Counted from the first letter of the stretch, positions 33,327 to 43,118 are shown. The stretch: 44,700 nt of DNA from Bacteroidota bacterium (GCA_023412195.1 JAEYNZ010000120.1:1-44700), one strand, 5' to 3'. The notes: a model not told the origin generated them from the sequence alone. Numbers and translations: made by a program.

Positions 33327-35261
33327 TTATTCTGTGATCTTCAATGAGGAGCGGGCTGCTATATTATTACCCTGATGATTGTAATCTGAATCTTCGAAAT
33401 TAACGATAACCTTTTTTCCTGAAGAAAAAACAGACTCCTGAACCTTATGGTCATCAGTCAGAAAGCGGTGGGTAACCAGTTCATCATAGGCAATTTCCTC
33501 CAGCCATGAACATACATTATTGTAACTTTCGATAAAGGTGTTTTTGAATTTGTTCCAGCGGGGCCTGTCGATCGTCCACACCGGGGTGGTGCCATACAGG
33601 ATGTCAAACAGGTCTTTCTTCCACCAGATTTCAGGCATGTGATGACTGGCATCATCCCATCGCCAGGTAGTGGCAATGGCATCATGATAGACAAGCTGGT
33701 AGAGCGGCACCCTGATCTGTTCATTGATAGCCCATTTATGGTAATGCTCATCGGCTACATATTCCCCCACCATAATGGATGGCCGTGCCGGATTATCCCA
33801 CCCGCCCACATAGTGAATGGAATTCTGTTTATTCCTGTAAGGTGATGGGTAAAGCATGTGATGGAGCGTAGTCATGCCATGGGCATAAGCAGAAGTGGGC
33901 ACACCATAATCGGCACCCCATTCCACTCCTACAACAGCATTATACTTATCTGCAAAATATTCATTCATTTCTATAACCGCCTGTTTGTATTCAGAGCGGG
34001 TAAGCGGATTTACTGTTCCATGATCTTCGAAGATACCGCTCGCTAAAAAGCCATCAAGAAAAAAAGATTCGTGCGGGTAGATCTCCATCTCACGGTCGGT
34101 ACGTATCTCTGATATCAGGGGCAGAATAGTTTTTGGATTGATGTCATATCCAAATCCAGAGTAATGAAGCTTGCCACCCTCTTCCACCAGTGCGATTTTA
34201 TGAAACAGTCCGGGATACCTGAACCTGTTCAGCCAGGTGCCTGAACGGTTGGCAGGATCGATCTGACCGATGGTATCGCGCAGATGAACATCGCGCAACA
34301 ACTCATATACCCCTGCCAGGTAACCCAGTTCCTTAAGCCCTTCAACATAACCTGCTTCAGGATATGGAGGATGGTTGGGATTCCAGAGGATAAAGGCCTT
34401 ACCAATACCTGCTTCCTTCATTTCACGGGCAAAATCCACACTGCGGGCATCATCCCATACATAAACATGAACCGAGCCTGTCATTTTTTCAAGGGCAGGA
34501 AACCTTTTTTGCTTCTCCTTCAATGTTGGAGGTACCTCCAGATGGCTCCATACATAATCGCGGTACTTTTTACATTGTGCTACATAACCCCCCTGATCAA
34601 AAAAATGATAAATGATTTTTCTGTTGTAACCAAAGGTGCCTTTCTGAGAAATCCAAAGGGATTCAAAGGAAATAAGCCCGTCGTAACGCTTTACCCATAT
34701 TTCACTGTCATCAGGCGTATCGACTATGGCCATGTAGCCTGTTTTGAAATCCATGTCGGTTATACCCATCCAGGGCATGGAAAGCCCCCGCATGGAATGC
34801 ATGATTTGCCTGCCAATCCCATACTCTTTATCATCAGCTTTTAAAAGAAAGCCCTCCCCATCGGTAAATAAAAGATAATGGTTTTCATCAGGAGTGCTGA
34901 ATGCAGGCGGGTATGAAAGCTTTTCAAACGGTGCATTCATATCAGCTGTCAGTTCTATTTCAAGTGCGGATGAAGCCGTTAGCCTGAAGATGGCCTCAAA
35001 AGGAAAATCCCCGGCAAACATTGCACGTAGTTCATTCCCCCTTCCGGTAACCTCTTTCACTGCAGGTATTTCTGTGCCGGCCATTTGCTGCCATATTTTA
35101 TTGCATCGTTTATCTGTAACCGAAAGCAGACCGGTATTGTCATCAAAATCGACTTTTATTGCATGATCAGACAGAGTCCATACTTTTGCTGCAACACCAG
35201 GCTGCAGGACAGGAAGGAGACAGAACAGGAATAGGGTAAGAACAGGTTTGACCGGATTCAT
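33327..35261 (-). CDS. Putative TIM-barrel glycoside hydrolase (DUF5696/GH101-like)
   Basis: A 644-aa secreted protein with a signal peptide (about 1-24). The N-terminal part (25-230) is a beta-sandwich like those before many glycosidase barrels ('HAIKVDFDDNTGLLSVTDK'). The middle (about 260-560) reads as a TIM barrel: 'VHVYVWDDARSVDFAREMKE', 'GIGKAFILWNPNHPPY', 'HESFFLDGF', 'NAVVGVEWGADYG' with acidic residues at strand ends (Asp in FFLDGF, Glu in GVEWG) that could be catalytic. The C-terminus is a small sandwich. This layout resembles DUF5696 and the GH101/GH129 group, but I cannot fix the family. The next gene, 468 bp downstream on the same strand, begins the 3-keto-glycoside-type operon. 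Confidence 0.7.
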   Translation of the reverse strand: MNPVKPVLTLFLFCLLPVLQPGVAAKVWTLSDHAIKVDFDDNTGLLSVTDKRCNKIWQQMAGTEIPAVKEVTGRGNELRAMFAGDFPFEAIFRLTASSALEIELTADMNAPFEKLSYPPAFSTPDENHYLLFTDGEGFLLKADDKEYGIGRQIMHSMRGLSMPWMGITDMDFKTGYMAIVDTPDDSEIWVKRYDGLISFESLWISQKGTFGYNRKIIYHFFDQGGYVAQCKKYRDYVWSHLEVPPTLKEKQKRFPALEKMTGSVHVYVWDDARSVDFAREMKEAGIGKAFILWNPNHPPYPEAGYVEGLKELGYLAGVYELLRDVHLRDTIGQIDPANRSGTWLNRFRYPGLFHKIALVEEGGKLHYSGFGYDINPKTILPLISEIRTDREMEIYPHESFFLDGFLASGIFEDHGTVNPLTRSEYKQAVIEMNEYFADKYNAVVGVEWGADYGVPTSAYAHGMTTLHHMLYPSPYRNKQNSIHYVGGWDNPARPSIMVGEYVADEHYHKWAINEQIRVPLYQLVYHDAIATTWRWDDASHHMPEIWWKKDLFDILYGTTPVWTIDRPRWNKFKNTFIESYNNVCSWLEEIAYDELVTHRFLTDDHKVQESVFSSGKKVIVNFEDSDYNHQGNNIAARSSLKITE

Positions 35262-35701
35262 AATTTAAATATTTCTAACAACTTAAAGATTGATTACTTC
35301 ATTTCTGCCTAAGCCAATGTTATTCTTTTAATTCTCCACTGATAGGTTTATCTTATTAAGAGTTACAATGGTTTTATTATTGATCATGTACGCTGTTTTC
35401 TATAGCGGCTTGTTCAATAATCCAACGGCCCCAAAACAGGAACCCTGAGCCCTTTCCTCCCACTGCATGCAAAACATTATCTATTTTCAAAAATAAAATC
35501 AAACCCTTAAAATACGAATTATGATGAATGTTAGAAGTAATTGCAATATCAATACTTAAAAAGCCTTGAAAAATACTGTTTTCAAATCTTTCAATACAAC
35601 TTTCAATAATTGTCATTTGTTGAATTTAATTATCAGAACGAACAACAACATTATAATTGTACTGAAGCCTTTTTACGGGCAGCAGAAAAAACTTATATAC
35701 G
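35262..35701. other. 440-bp divergent intergenic region
   Basis: The gap lies between the leftward glycosidase-like gene and the rightward MscS gene. A minus-strand open frame of 79 codons (35377-35616) is present; its product (...'NSYFKGLILFLKIDNVLHAV'...) matches nothing I know and has no evident start signals, so it is taken as chance or as an old remnant. No repeat or clear promoter was found. Confidence 0.4.
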
Positions 35702-36532
35702 ATGTACGATAAACTGGTTGAATCATTTGAAGAATTCTGGACATCCATCATTACCAAACTTCCCAACTTTTTAATCAGCCTACTGGTGCTGGTAGTTTTT
35801 GTTGTAATCGGAAACCTATTGTACCGGTTCTTCAGGGCAAAAATGCAGTTACGCTGGAAAGACAGCATCATAGCTGCTTTTCTTGGGGAATTTGTAAAAT
35901 GGACTTTTTATGTCATCGGAATCACATTTGCAATGTTCAACCTTGGATGGGGAGGTGCTGCAAGCAGCCTGCTTGCTGGTGCAGGAGTCACTGCAATCAT
36001 CATAGGTTTTGCCTTTAAGGACATTGCTGAAAATTTTCTTGCAGGAATCCTGCTGACATTAAGCCGCCCGTTTGTCATTGGTGATATCATTGAAGTAAGT
36101 GGTGTGAAGGGGCCCGCTGTGCACCTCGACCTTCGTTCCACCCGGATTAGAACCGCTGACGGCAGGGATATATTCATACCTAATTCCATGGTCATCAAGA
36201 ACATTTTCACAAACTATACCCGTGACGGCTTTCTGCGTCTTGATTTCCTTGTTGTGTTCAACAAATCAGATGACATTGAAAAAGGACGGGAATTAATCAT
36301 TGCCCATCTGAAAAAACAGCCTGACATCCTTCAGGTACCCTCACCCAATGTTGAGGTACAGTCCATACACGAAAATATGATCCCGGCAAAAGTGATGTTC
36401 TGGACCGACATCTTTAACACTTCAAAGCAGGAACAACAACTATTGGGAGAACATGTTAAAAGCCGTATGATGCGTGAAATAAAAGATTTGCTGCTGGAAT
36501 CCGACCTGAAAATGCCTTCCGTGAAATCATAA
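35702..36532 (+). CDS. MscS-family small-conductance mechanosensitive channel
   Basis: A 276-aa inner-membrane channel that opens under membrane tension to release osmolytes. It has an N-terminal helix, transmembrane segments near 20-42 and 62-82, and the pore helix 'GVTAIIIGFAFKDIAENFLA' (about 98-117) with small residues as in MscS TM3. The beta domain 'RPFVIGDIIEV' and 'STRIRTADGRDIFIPNSMVI' follows, and a mixed C-terminal domain. Length matches the short MscS type. It stands alone on the plus strand, with no link to the glycan genes. Confidence 0.94.
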   Translation: MYDKLVESFEEFWTSIITKLPNFLISLLVLVVFVVIGNLLYRFFRAKMQLRWKDSIIAAFLGEFVKWTFYVIGITFAMFNLGWGGAASSLLAGAGVTAIIIGFAFKDIAENFLAGILLTLSRPFVIGDIIEVSGVKGPAVHLDLRSTRIRTADGRDIFIPNSMVIKNIFTNYTRDGFLRLDFLVVFNKSDDIEKGRELIIAHLKKQPDILQVPSPNVEVQSIHENMIPAKVMFWTDIFNTSKQEQQLLGEHVKSRMMREIKDLLLESDLKMPSVKS

Positions 36533-36539
36533 TTCAGGC

Positions 36540-36728
36540 TTACAATTGATATCGCAATGATCTGTCCAATCGGGAATCATCAAACTTCAGGGAACCTACC
36601 TCCCCTTTCTTAATTTTATATTCCATACCTATAAATCCAACATGATGGCGTCCTCTATTGATATAATTTTCAATGGTACAACGCAATGATGGCAACCTTC
36701 CTGCAGGATCAAGCACAGCAATTGCCAT
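36540..36728 (-). other. Short open frame of doubtful status
   Basis: From ATG 36728 a minus-strand frame encodes 62 residues (MAIAVLDPAGRLPSLRCTIE...) ending 7 bp from the MscS stop codon, convergent with it. The frame is open further upstream to about 36794 without an ATG. The end 'VGFIGMEYKIKKGEVGSLKF' looks like beta-strands, perhaps the C-terminal remnant of a larger protein. No domain is recognised. Confidence 0.25.
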
Positions 36729-36803
36729 TTTATTTTTCCCTGATGCCCCGGACTTTCTCTTGCCCGGTACTCTATTAAAAATAATTAACCACAATCTTTA
36801 ACC

Positions 36804-37778
36804 TTACTCTCCACCTGCAGTTCCATTATCCCTGAACATGTTTGATAGTTCCCCGGCTATTACTTCAGAAGCAAGTGTTGCACCTTTATCATTCAAATGG
36901 GACGCATCAAACCAGTTGCCCGGATCTGTATAAATACCTTCGGGCAAGATCATGACCTCTGAAATGGAATGATAGAAGTCTGACAAAATTGGTTCATTCA
37001 GGCTGCTACCCGATTCCCTCAGGTACAGAAACACTACCCTGCTTCCATTCTTGCCGACCATCTGCACCATTTTTTCAAGATAATGCAAGGAATACCGGAG
37101 TTCTATTTTCCTCATCACAGCACTTTTGTTCCCCGCTAGCCGCTTCTCCCAGTTCATCCTGTTCCTTGTTAACGCAGCATGATCAGCAACTGCATCCGTG
37201 GGAATGTATCCATGTTCGGCAGCAACACCTGTATGATAACTATCACCCCAAAACAACTGAACCTTCAGATATTCAAACCTGATGATCAACCCTTTCCATA
37301 TTGACAAGGGAAATCGCTGGTTGAAGAAAACTGCTGATCCCAAAAGATCACCAGTTTCTGCAAGGTAAGGAAAAACGGGATGGCTCTTTTTAGGTTCATC
37401 TTCCGAAACTTCAATCACAACCAGCTTTGGCTTTTTATTCCTGAACACATCCTGCAGCATCACATACTGAATGTCGCGCCCACCCCTGCAATAGCCCAGA
37501 CTGGCAACTTTCAAGTTCTGGCCAGTCTGCTCATTCAGCCTTTTTTCAATCATCTCATCCTTTACTGCAGTGGCTGTTTGTGATGCACCTATAAACACAA
37601 CGTCCATGTCTTTATCTGATAAAAAAACCCGGTCATAAATCCAGCTTGCCTTGTTGCTGCACTCACCTTCAACAAACCGGTAGCTGAACTGCTTGTCAGG
37701 ATTTATACTGAAAAGAAATATAACTCCCGCCATAACCGGTAGTGCAAACAATAATATCTGTATCAGGAACTTCTTCAT
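36804..37778 (-). CDS. SGNH-like protein partnering the MBOAT acyltransferase
   Basis: A 324-aa protein with an N-terminal signal anchor (about 4-24) and an extracytoplasmic SGNH-hydrolase-like domain. Block I is 'VFIGASQTAT' (Ser66 as nucleophile) and block V is 'FDASHLNDKGA' (Asp291, His294). Genes of this kind next to MBOAT proteins finish O-acyl transfer to polysaccharides, as AlgJ/AlgX and DltD-type partners do. Its ATG overlaps the MBOAT stop codon (TGATG at 37776-37780), so the two are made together. Acylated target unknown: exopolysaccharide, peptidoglycan or LPS are candidates. Confidence 0.8.
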   Translation of the reverse strand: MKKFLIQILLFALPVMAGVIFLFSINPDKQFSYRFVEGECSNKASWIYDRVFLSDKDMDVVFIGASQTATAVKDEMIEKRLNEQTGQNLKVASLGYCRGGRDIQYVMLQDVFRNKKPKLVVIEVSEDEPKKSHPVFPYLAETGDLLGSAVFFNQRFPLSIWKGLIIRFEYLKVQLFWGDSYHTGVAAEHGYIPTDAVADHAALTRNRMNWEKRLAGNKSAVMRKIELRYSLHYLEKMVQMVGKNGSRVVFLYLRESGSSLNEPILSDFYHSISEVMILPEGIYTDPGNWFDASHLNDKGATLASEVIAGELSNMFRDNGTAGGE

Positions 37779-39220
37779 CAGAATTGAAAATAGATGAATT
37801 CAGGTGCAGTTTTTAATACCCCAAGGAACAGAATCATCAGCAGGATGATGTAATAAAACGACCACCTGACAAGCTTCATCCGCACAAAAGGCAAATTCCA
37901 CAACGGTTGTCGCAAAGACAAAGCTTCTGCAACCAGGAGCACAGGAAAAGCAAGGATCAGCATCCGGCCTGTCTCATTCAGACGGCCACTGCTCATGACA
38001 AGATTTAGAACTTCAGAAACCTGAAATTTTTCCCAGTTGAATAACTTATTGAAAAATAATGCCAGCTGCTCTCCGCTTTCTGCCCTAAAAAATATCCATA
38101 GAAAATTCACAGCTATGAAGGTAAACAACCATCCTGATACTCTCTTAAACCTGGCAGGCATTTTAAACAGTGGCGACAAATACCTTTCTGCAGTATATAA
38201 TACACCATGCGCAAGGCCCCATAATATGAATGTTAAATGGGCACCATGCCACAACCCCGAAACTACAAACGTAATAAGAATGTTCCTGATCCATATGGGT
38301 GTATTGACCTTGCTGCCGCCCAAAGGAATATACAGGTAATCCCTGAACCAGGTCGAAAGTGAAATGTGCCATCGCTGCCAGAAATTCCTGATTGAAACTG
38401 CAAAGTATGGAGTTCTGAAGTTTGTCATCAGCCGGATGCCAAATAACCGGGCAGTTCCGATCGCAATGTCAGAATAACCAGAAAAGTCGCAGTAAATCTG
38501 AAATCCAAATGCCAGTGTAGCCAGCAGGATTATCGCACCCGAATATTCTTCAGGCTGCCCGTAAACCTTGTTTACAAGAAATGCCAGCTGATCGGCAATG
38601 ACCATTTTCTTGAAAAACCCCCATAACATCAGCCTGAGGCCAGAAGTTGCCTGATCATATGAAAACTTTGCTTTTTGTTCGAACTGGGGAATCAGGTTTG
38701 CAGCTCTTTCAATCGGACCAGCCACCAGCTGCGGAAAAAATGACACGAATGTAAAAAATGTGAGGGCGCTGCGGGTAGGTTCCAGTTTCCTGAAATAGAT
38801 ATCAAGTGTATAACTGAGTGTCTGAAAAGTATAAAAGCTGATTCCAACCGGAAGGATAATATTCAGAGTGCTCCATTCACCTGCCTGATTATCTCCTAAA
38901 AGTGCTTTAAATGAATCAATAAAGAAATTGAAATACTTAAACACAAACAGCAGCCCGATATTGAGAAACAAACTTAAAAAGAGGAGGAGCTTTCTTATAA
39001 CAGTTTTTTCAGCCCGGTAAATATATTTTCCAATCAGAAAATCAGAGCCGGAGCTGAAGGCAATCAGGATCAGAAATCGCCAGTCCCACCATCCATAGAA
39101 AACATAACTGCTCACCAGCAGAATCAGTTTTCCCATTACCGGCCGTTTTGGTGCAACGATCCAGAAAAGAGTAAAAACCAATACCAGAAAGACCAGAAAT
39201 ACAGCACTGTTAAAAAGCAT
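37778..39220 (-). CDS. MBOAT-family O-acyltransferase (AlgI-like)
   Basis: A 480-aa integral membrane protein with about 11-12 helices. The AlgI-type signatures are present: 'NIILPVGISFYTFQTLSYTL' , 'FVSFFPQLVAGPIERA', 'RNFWQRWHISLSTWFRDYLY' and 'VSGLWHGAHLTF' with the catalytic His325. Such proteins move acyl, mostly acetyl, groups across the inner membrane and hand them to a periplasmic SGNH partner. The downstream SGNH-like gene overlaps by one base on each codon (TGATG). The gene has a 222-bp gap to the divergent symporter gene. Confidence 0.94.
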   Translation of the reverse strand: MLFNSAVFLVFLVLVFTLFWIVAPKRPVMGKLILLVSSYVFYGWWDWRFLILIAFSSGSDFLIGKYIYRAEKTVIRKLLLFLSLFLNIGLLFVFKYFNFFIDSFKALLGDNQAGEWSTLNIILPVGISFYTFQTLSYTLDIYFRKLEPTRSALTFFTFVSFFPQLVAGPIERAANLIPQFEQKAKFSYDQATSGLRLMLWGFFKKMVIADQLAFLVNKVYGQPEEYSGAIILLATLAFGFQIYCDFSGYSDIAIGTARLFGIRLMTNFRTPYFAVSIRNFWQRWHISLSTWFRDYLYIPLGGSKVNTPIWIRNILITFVVSGLWHGAHLTFILWGLAHGVLYTAERYLSPLFKMPARFKRVSGWLFTFIAVNFLWIFFRAESGEQLALFFNKLFNWEKFQVSEVLNLVMSSGRLNETGRMLILAFPVLLVAEALSLRQPLWNLPFVRMKLVRWSFYYIILLMILFLGVLKTAPEFIYFQF

Positions 39221-39442
39221 AAGAAGCTTTCAGTTTAAAAGGTTTACCTGATGATGGAATCAAAAATAGGCATAAATTATTTTGTTTCGCAATAAAAACA
39301 GGAGGCAGAAATCCACACTCCCGGCATTTCATCAACTGGTTCCTTAACATTAAGATTCCATTCGTGTTAAAAACCAAAGCGAAATTACTATAGTGGGACA
39401 GATTTTACGATATTTGACCCCCAGTATCCAGATGATTAAAAC

Positions 39443-40822
39443 ATGAATAACCCGGTGTTTTTTGTAGCGATCTATTTCTTGCTCGTTCTTTTTATGGGGG
39501 TTTATTCGTGGTTTAAAATTAAAACTCCATCCGACTACTATGTAGCAGGTAAAAATGCCCGGCTTCTGCCTGTATCGGGAAGTCTGCTGGCTACCATACT
39601 GGGTGGTTCAGCGATCCTGGGAACCATTGAACTGAGCCAGTCGATCGGATGGGCTGCCCTGTGGTTCCTTTTCTGTGCAGCATTCGGGTTGCTGGTACTG
39701 GCTCCCATGGCAAAACTGGTAAGCCGCTACGGGGAATATACCCTGCCCGGCCTGTTAGGCCACTTTTACGGAGAGAAAGCCAGGTTTATTTCATCTCTGG
39801 TAATTCCTTTTGCCTGGATTGGCATCATCGGTGCACAGGTTATTGCAGCTGCCAAAATACTTGCAGGCCTTGAAATGATCAGTTATCCTGCTGCTGCCAT
39901 CTTTTCAGGAACTATTTTTATACTCTATACTTTATTTGGTGGCCAGGTCAGTATTTTAAAAACCGATACACTGCAGTCATTTCTGATCATCACCGGACTC
40001 GCATCACTGGCCCTTTTTGCAGCCCGGACACCCGAAGCCATGTCGCTCCCTTCGCTGCGAACTGAAGTTTTATTTAATGAATCTTTTACAGGAACCGACC
40101 TGCTGATCCTTGTGCTTACCTATTCAGTCACTTTTATTGTGGGACCTGATATTTATTCACGTGTTTTTTGTGCCAGGGATGAAAAGACAGCCACCCGAAG
40201 TATTCTGATCGTGGCATTTGTACTGGTACCGGTTTCATTCGGACTTACATTCCTGGGTATCTATTCCCGGGAAACGGGGAGCATCGAAATCATGTCGTTT
40301 GCCCAACATCTTCTGCCGGGCTGGTTCTACGGTTTGTTCATTGCTGCCTTGTTGTCGGCAGTTATGTCATCGGCCGACACGACACTGCTTACTTCATCAC
40401 TCATTCTCAGTGAGCTTTTTTATAAGGATATGAATGACAGGAAAGCCTTCCGCCTGACCCGCATCCTGATTGTTGTTCTGGGGGCAGTCAGTATTGTTAT
40501 TGCCCTTTTCGTGACATCCATCCTGCAGTCACTTCTTATGGCGCTTACCTTCTTCTCAGGAGCATTTGTTGTGCCAATGCTGGCAGGCTTACTGCGCCTG
40601 AGAACCATCAACAGGCAGGTGACAATTGCAATGATAGCCGGAGGAATTACAGCCCTTACCGGAAAAATAACTGCATTAAGCGGGGCAGAGAACGCAGGTA
40701 ATATACTGATTATTCTTGCTTTTGTTATAAATATTGTTTGCCTTTTCATTCCCTTTGGGAAAGGAAAATCAGAAACCATGCTGCAATTGCGCGATAAAAG
40801 TCAGACCAGGAATAAATACTAA
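39443..40822 (+). CDS. Sodium:solute symporter (SSS family)
   Basis: A 459-aa transporter with about 13 helices. It starts with a helix and 'TPSDYYVAGKNARLLPVSGS', then 'GGSAILGTIELSQSIGWAAL', both typical of SSS-family proteins related to PutP/pantothenate-type symporters and not to the SGLT branch seen at 13253. Later helices contain 'VMSSADTTLLTSS', a usual Na+-site element. The solute is unknown; amino acid or carboxylate are as likely as sugar. Its stop codon overlaps the convergent aminopeptidase stop by four bases. Confidence 0.9.
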   Translation: MNNPVFFVAIYFLLVLFMGVYSWFKIKTPSDYYVAGKNARLLPVSGSLLATILGGSAILGTIELSQSIGWAALWFLFCAAFGLLVLAPMAKLVSRYGEYTLPGLLGHFYGEKARFISSLVIPFAWIGIIGAQVIAAAKILAGLEMISYPAAAIFSGTIFILYTLFGGQVSILKTDTLQSFLIITGLASLALFAARTPEAMSLPSLRTEVLFNESFTGTDLLILVLTYSVTFIVGPDIYSRVFCARDEKTATRSILIVAFVLVPVSFGLTFLGIYSRETGSIEIMSFAQHLLPGWFYGLFIAALLSAVMSSADTTLLTSSLILSELFYKDMNDRKAFRLTRILIVVLGAVSIVIALFVTSILQSLLMALTFFSGAFVVPMLAGLLRLRTINRQVTIAMIAGGITALTGKITALSGAENAGNILIILAFVINIVCLFIPFGKGKSETMLQLRDKSQTRNKY

Positions 40823-42597
40823 ACTGGCCTCGTTAATTCTTTTAAAAACTCCACCAGATCTTCACTTAAAAGTGGCTTCAGTTCCTTCAAAACTGTATTG
40901 TGATAATTGTTCAGCCAATCTTTTTCCTGCTGCGCAAGTAAAGTTAAATCTATCAGCTGAGTATCAATGGGGCAAAGGGTGAGGGTTTCAAAACCCAGGA
41001 AATTGCCAAACTCCGTGCTTTCCTTTTCAATACATACCATCATGTTTTCGGTACGGATGCCATACATGCCAGCCCTGTACAACCCAGGCTCGTTTGAAAG
41101 TACCATACCAGGCCTCAGTGCAACTTCATTGTATTCCTGCCTTACCGACATGGGCCCCTCGTGCACATTCAGAAAATGACCCACTCCATGGCCTGTGCCA
41201 TGCCCGTAATTCAGGCCATTTTGCCAAAGCGCCATCCGTGCCAGCACATCAATATTACAGCCTTTGGTACCAGCCGGAAATTTGGCCATTGAAAGGGCAA
41301 TCATCCCTTTCAGCACAAGGGTAAAATCCTTTTTTTGCTGTGAGGTAACTTCACCCAGTGCCACAGTCCGTGTAATGTCGGTTGTGCCCTGAAGGTACTG
41401 TCCCCCTGAGTCAAAAAGCAGGATACCCTCCGGCTCTAGTTCCAGTGCATCTTCCTCACCCACGTTCAGGTGCACAACTGCTCCATGTTCTTTATATCCT
41501 ACTATGGGCGCAAAACTTTCGCCCATAAAATCGTCTTGCCGGGAACGGAATTCTGCAAGTTTCCGTCCAACAGTATATTCAGTAACAGGTTCTTTTCCGA
41601 TGCGATCCTTCAACCATGAAAGAAAACTTACAAGTGCCACCCCATCTTTTTTCATGGCTTTCCTGAACCCTGACAACTCAGCAGGATTCTTTTGGGCCTT
41701 CATTAAAGCAACAGGTGATATTCCCTCTACTATTTTATTGTCTCCCTGGAGACTGCTTAAAACAGCAAAACTGCCAGTAGCCGGATCAATGAAAATCTTT
41801 TTTCCCCTGACAGATTTCAGCCATGAAAAAAAGGATTGATAAGGCAACAGCGTAATTTTTTCCCTTTCAAAATGAAGTCTCAGTTCAGGAGAAACCTTTT
41901 GCGGATTGACAAATAGTATCCACTCATTTCTGCCGATGGCACCATAGGCTGTAAAAACCGGATTATAATTAATATCTGACCCTCTTAAGTTAAATGCCCA
42001 TGCCACTTCATCGAGGGCAGTGACAACCTGAAGATCGGCTTCCTGCTTTTTAAGTTCACCCACAAGCAGATCATGCTTTTCTTTCCTTGTCAGGCCGGTA
42101 TAACTTGTGCTCAAACTGAATACCGGAGAAATTGGCAACTCAGGCCTGTTGTTCCAAATCTTCTCAAACAGATCAGGTGTTTCTACAGCAATGATTCCTG
42201 TATCGGTAAGAGACCTGGTCAGAATCCGGTACCCGGATACAGAAAGAGTTTGCGGATCGAAGCCTACCTTACTTCCTGCAGACAGTTTTTTTGCAATCCA
42301 GGCCTCAGGAAGAACAGCATCTGGAACACGCAGCTTGTACATTTTGATGCCAGACCCCTTGAGTTGTTCTTCTGCCTGTATAAAATACCGCGTATCCGTC
42401 CATAGGCCTGCTTCCTCCTGGGCTATGACGACTACGCCGTATGAGCCTGAAAATCCCGAAATATATTTTCGTGTCTGCCACATATCGGGCAAATATTCAC
42501 TGGAATGGGGATCGGTGCCCGAAATATACCAGGCATCCAGGTTGCGTCTGAGCAGCTCCATCCTAAGGGCTTTCAGCCTCTGCCTGATTTCATTCAT
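40819..42597 (-). CDS. Aminopeptidase P family protein (Xaa-Pro aminopeptidase, M24B)
   Basis: A 592-aa cytoplasmic metallopeptidase that removes the N-terminal residue before proline. It has two creatinase-like N-terminal domains (about 1-300, 'MRRNLDAWYISGTDPHSSEY' type start) and a pita-bread catalytic domain with the dinuclear metal ligands: Asp residues in 'LLFDSGGQYLQGTTDITRT', His in 'GHGTGHGVGHFLNVHEGP', Glu in 'VLSNEPGLY' and Glu in 'GIRTENMM'. The length matches the three-domain aminopeptidase P group. The ATG overlaps the Nudix stop codon (ATGA), so the genes are translationally coupled. Confidence 0.95.
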   Translation of the reverse strand: MNEIRQRLKALRMELLRRNLDAWYISGTDPHSSEYLPDMWQTRKYISGFSGSYGVVVIAQEEAGLWTDTRYFIQAEEQLKGSGIKMYKLRVPDAVLPEAWIAKKLSAGSKVGFDPQTLSVSGYRILTRSLTDTGIIAVETPDLFEKIWNNRPELPISPVFSLSTSYTGLTRKEKHDLLVGELKKQEADLQVVTALDEVAWAFNLRGSDINYNPVFTAYGAIGRNEWILFVNPQKVSPELRLHFEREKITLLPYQSFFSWLKSVRGKKIFIDPATGSFAVLSSLQGDNKIVEGISPVALMKAQKNPAELSGFRKAMKKDGVALVSFLSWLKDRIGKEPVTEYTVGRKLAEFRSRQDDFMGESFAPIVGYKEHGAVVHLNVGEEDALELEPEGILLFDSGGQYLQGTTDITRTVALGEVTSQQKKDFTLVLKGMIALSMAKFPAGTKGCNIDVLARMALWQNGLNYGHGTGHGVGHFLNVHEGPMSVRQEYNEVALRPGMVLSNEPGLYRAGMYGIRTENMMVCIEKESTEFGNFLGFETLTLCPIDTQLIDLTLLAQQEKDWLNNYHNTVLKELKPLLSEDLVEFLKELTRPV

Positions 42598-43118
42598 TTA
42601 TTAAAAAATTTCTTGACAAATATACGTATTGAAGGGGCAGGTATCTGTTCAAAATCAATTTCTTCGTAAGAATAAAAGCGATATTCAAGAATGTCGTCCA
42701 TTGCTTTTAACCCGTTTACTGATTCAGGCGTTACCCTAAATGCCAGATCGAGTGTAAAGACACTAATTCCTGCATAAATATATTCATTTGTTGATGAACC
42801 TTCATATTGCAGCGCTTTCACTTTCAGTCCCAGTTCCTCATAAAGTTCACGTACAACTGCTTCCTCTGCTGTCTCCCCGGGGTCGATAAACCCTCCCGGC
42901 AGGTCGAGTTTTCCATAGTGTGGCTCCACACCACGGGTAGTAAGCAGGAGGTTACCCTTTTCATCTGAAACAAGTGCTGCAACAGCAGCCACCGAATTGA
43001 TAAAGTAATGGAAACCGCAATCGGGGCACTTCAGCGACCTTTCTCCTGAAATACCAAACCGCGGTGAACTGCATTTAGGACAAAATTTAAATACCTTAAA
43101 CGGATGTGATGGTTGCAT
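42594..43118 (-). CDS. Nudix hydrolase with zinc ribbon
   Basis: A 174-aa protein. A zinc ribbon (Cys13, Cys16, Cys31, Cys34) precedes the Nudix fold. The Nudix box GX5EX7REUXEEXGU is perfect: Gly76, Glu82, Arg90, Glu91, Glu94, Glu95, Gly97. The zinc ribbon plus Nudix layout recalls NudC-type or ADP-ribose/NADH pyrophosphatases, but the protein is shorter than NudC. Nucleotide diphosphate hydrolysis is expected; the exact substrate is unknown. The gene starts immediately after the esterase stop codon (TAAATG). Confidence 0.92.
   Translation of the reverse strand: MQPSHPFKVFKFCPKCSSPRFGISGERSLKCPDCGFHYFINSVAAVAALVSDEKGNLLLTTRGVEPHYGKLDLPGGFIDPGETAEEAVVRELYEELGLKVKALQYEGSSTNEYIYAGISVFTLDLAFRVTPESVNGLKAMDDILEYRFYSYEEIDFEQIPAPSIRIFVKKFFNK

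Noticed and set aside
35377..35616. 79-codon minus-strand frame in the divergent gap before MscS
   Set aside because: No similarity, no start signals, and AT-rich composition typical of intergenic DNA here.
42107..42604. Plus-strand frame of 165 codons inside the aminopeptidase gene
   Set aside because: Antisense to strongly conserved peptidase coding sequence; no independent support.
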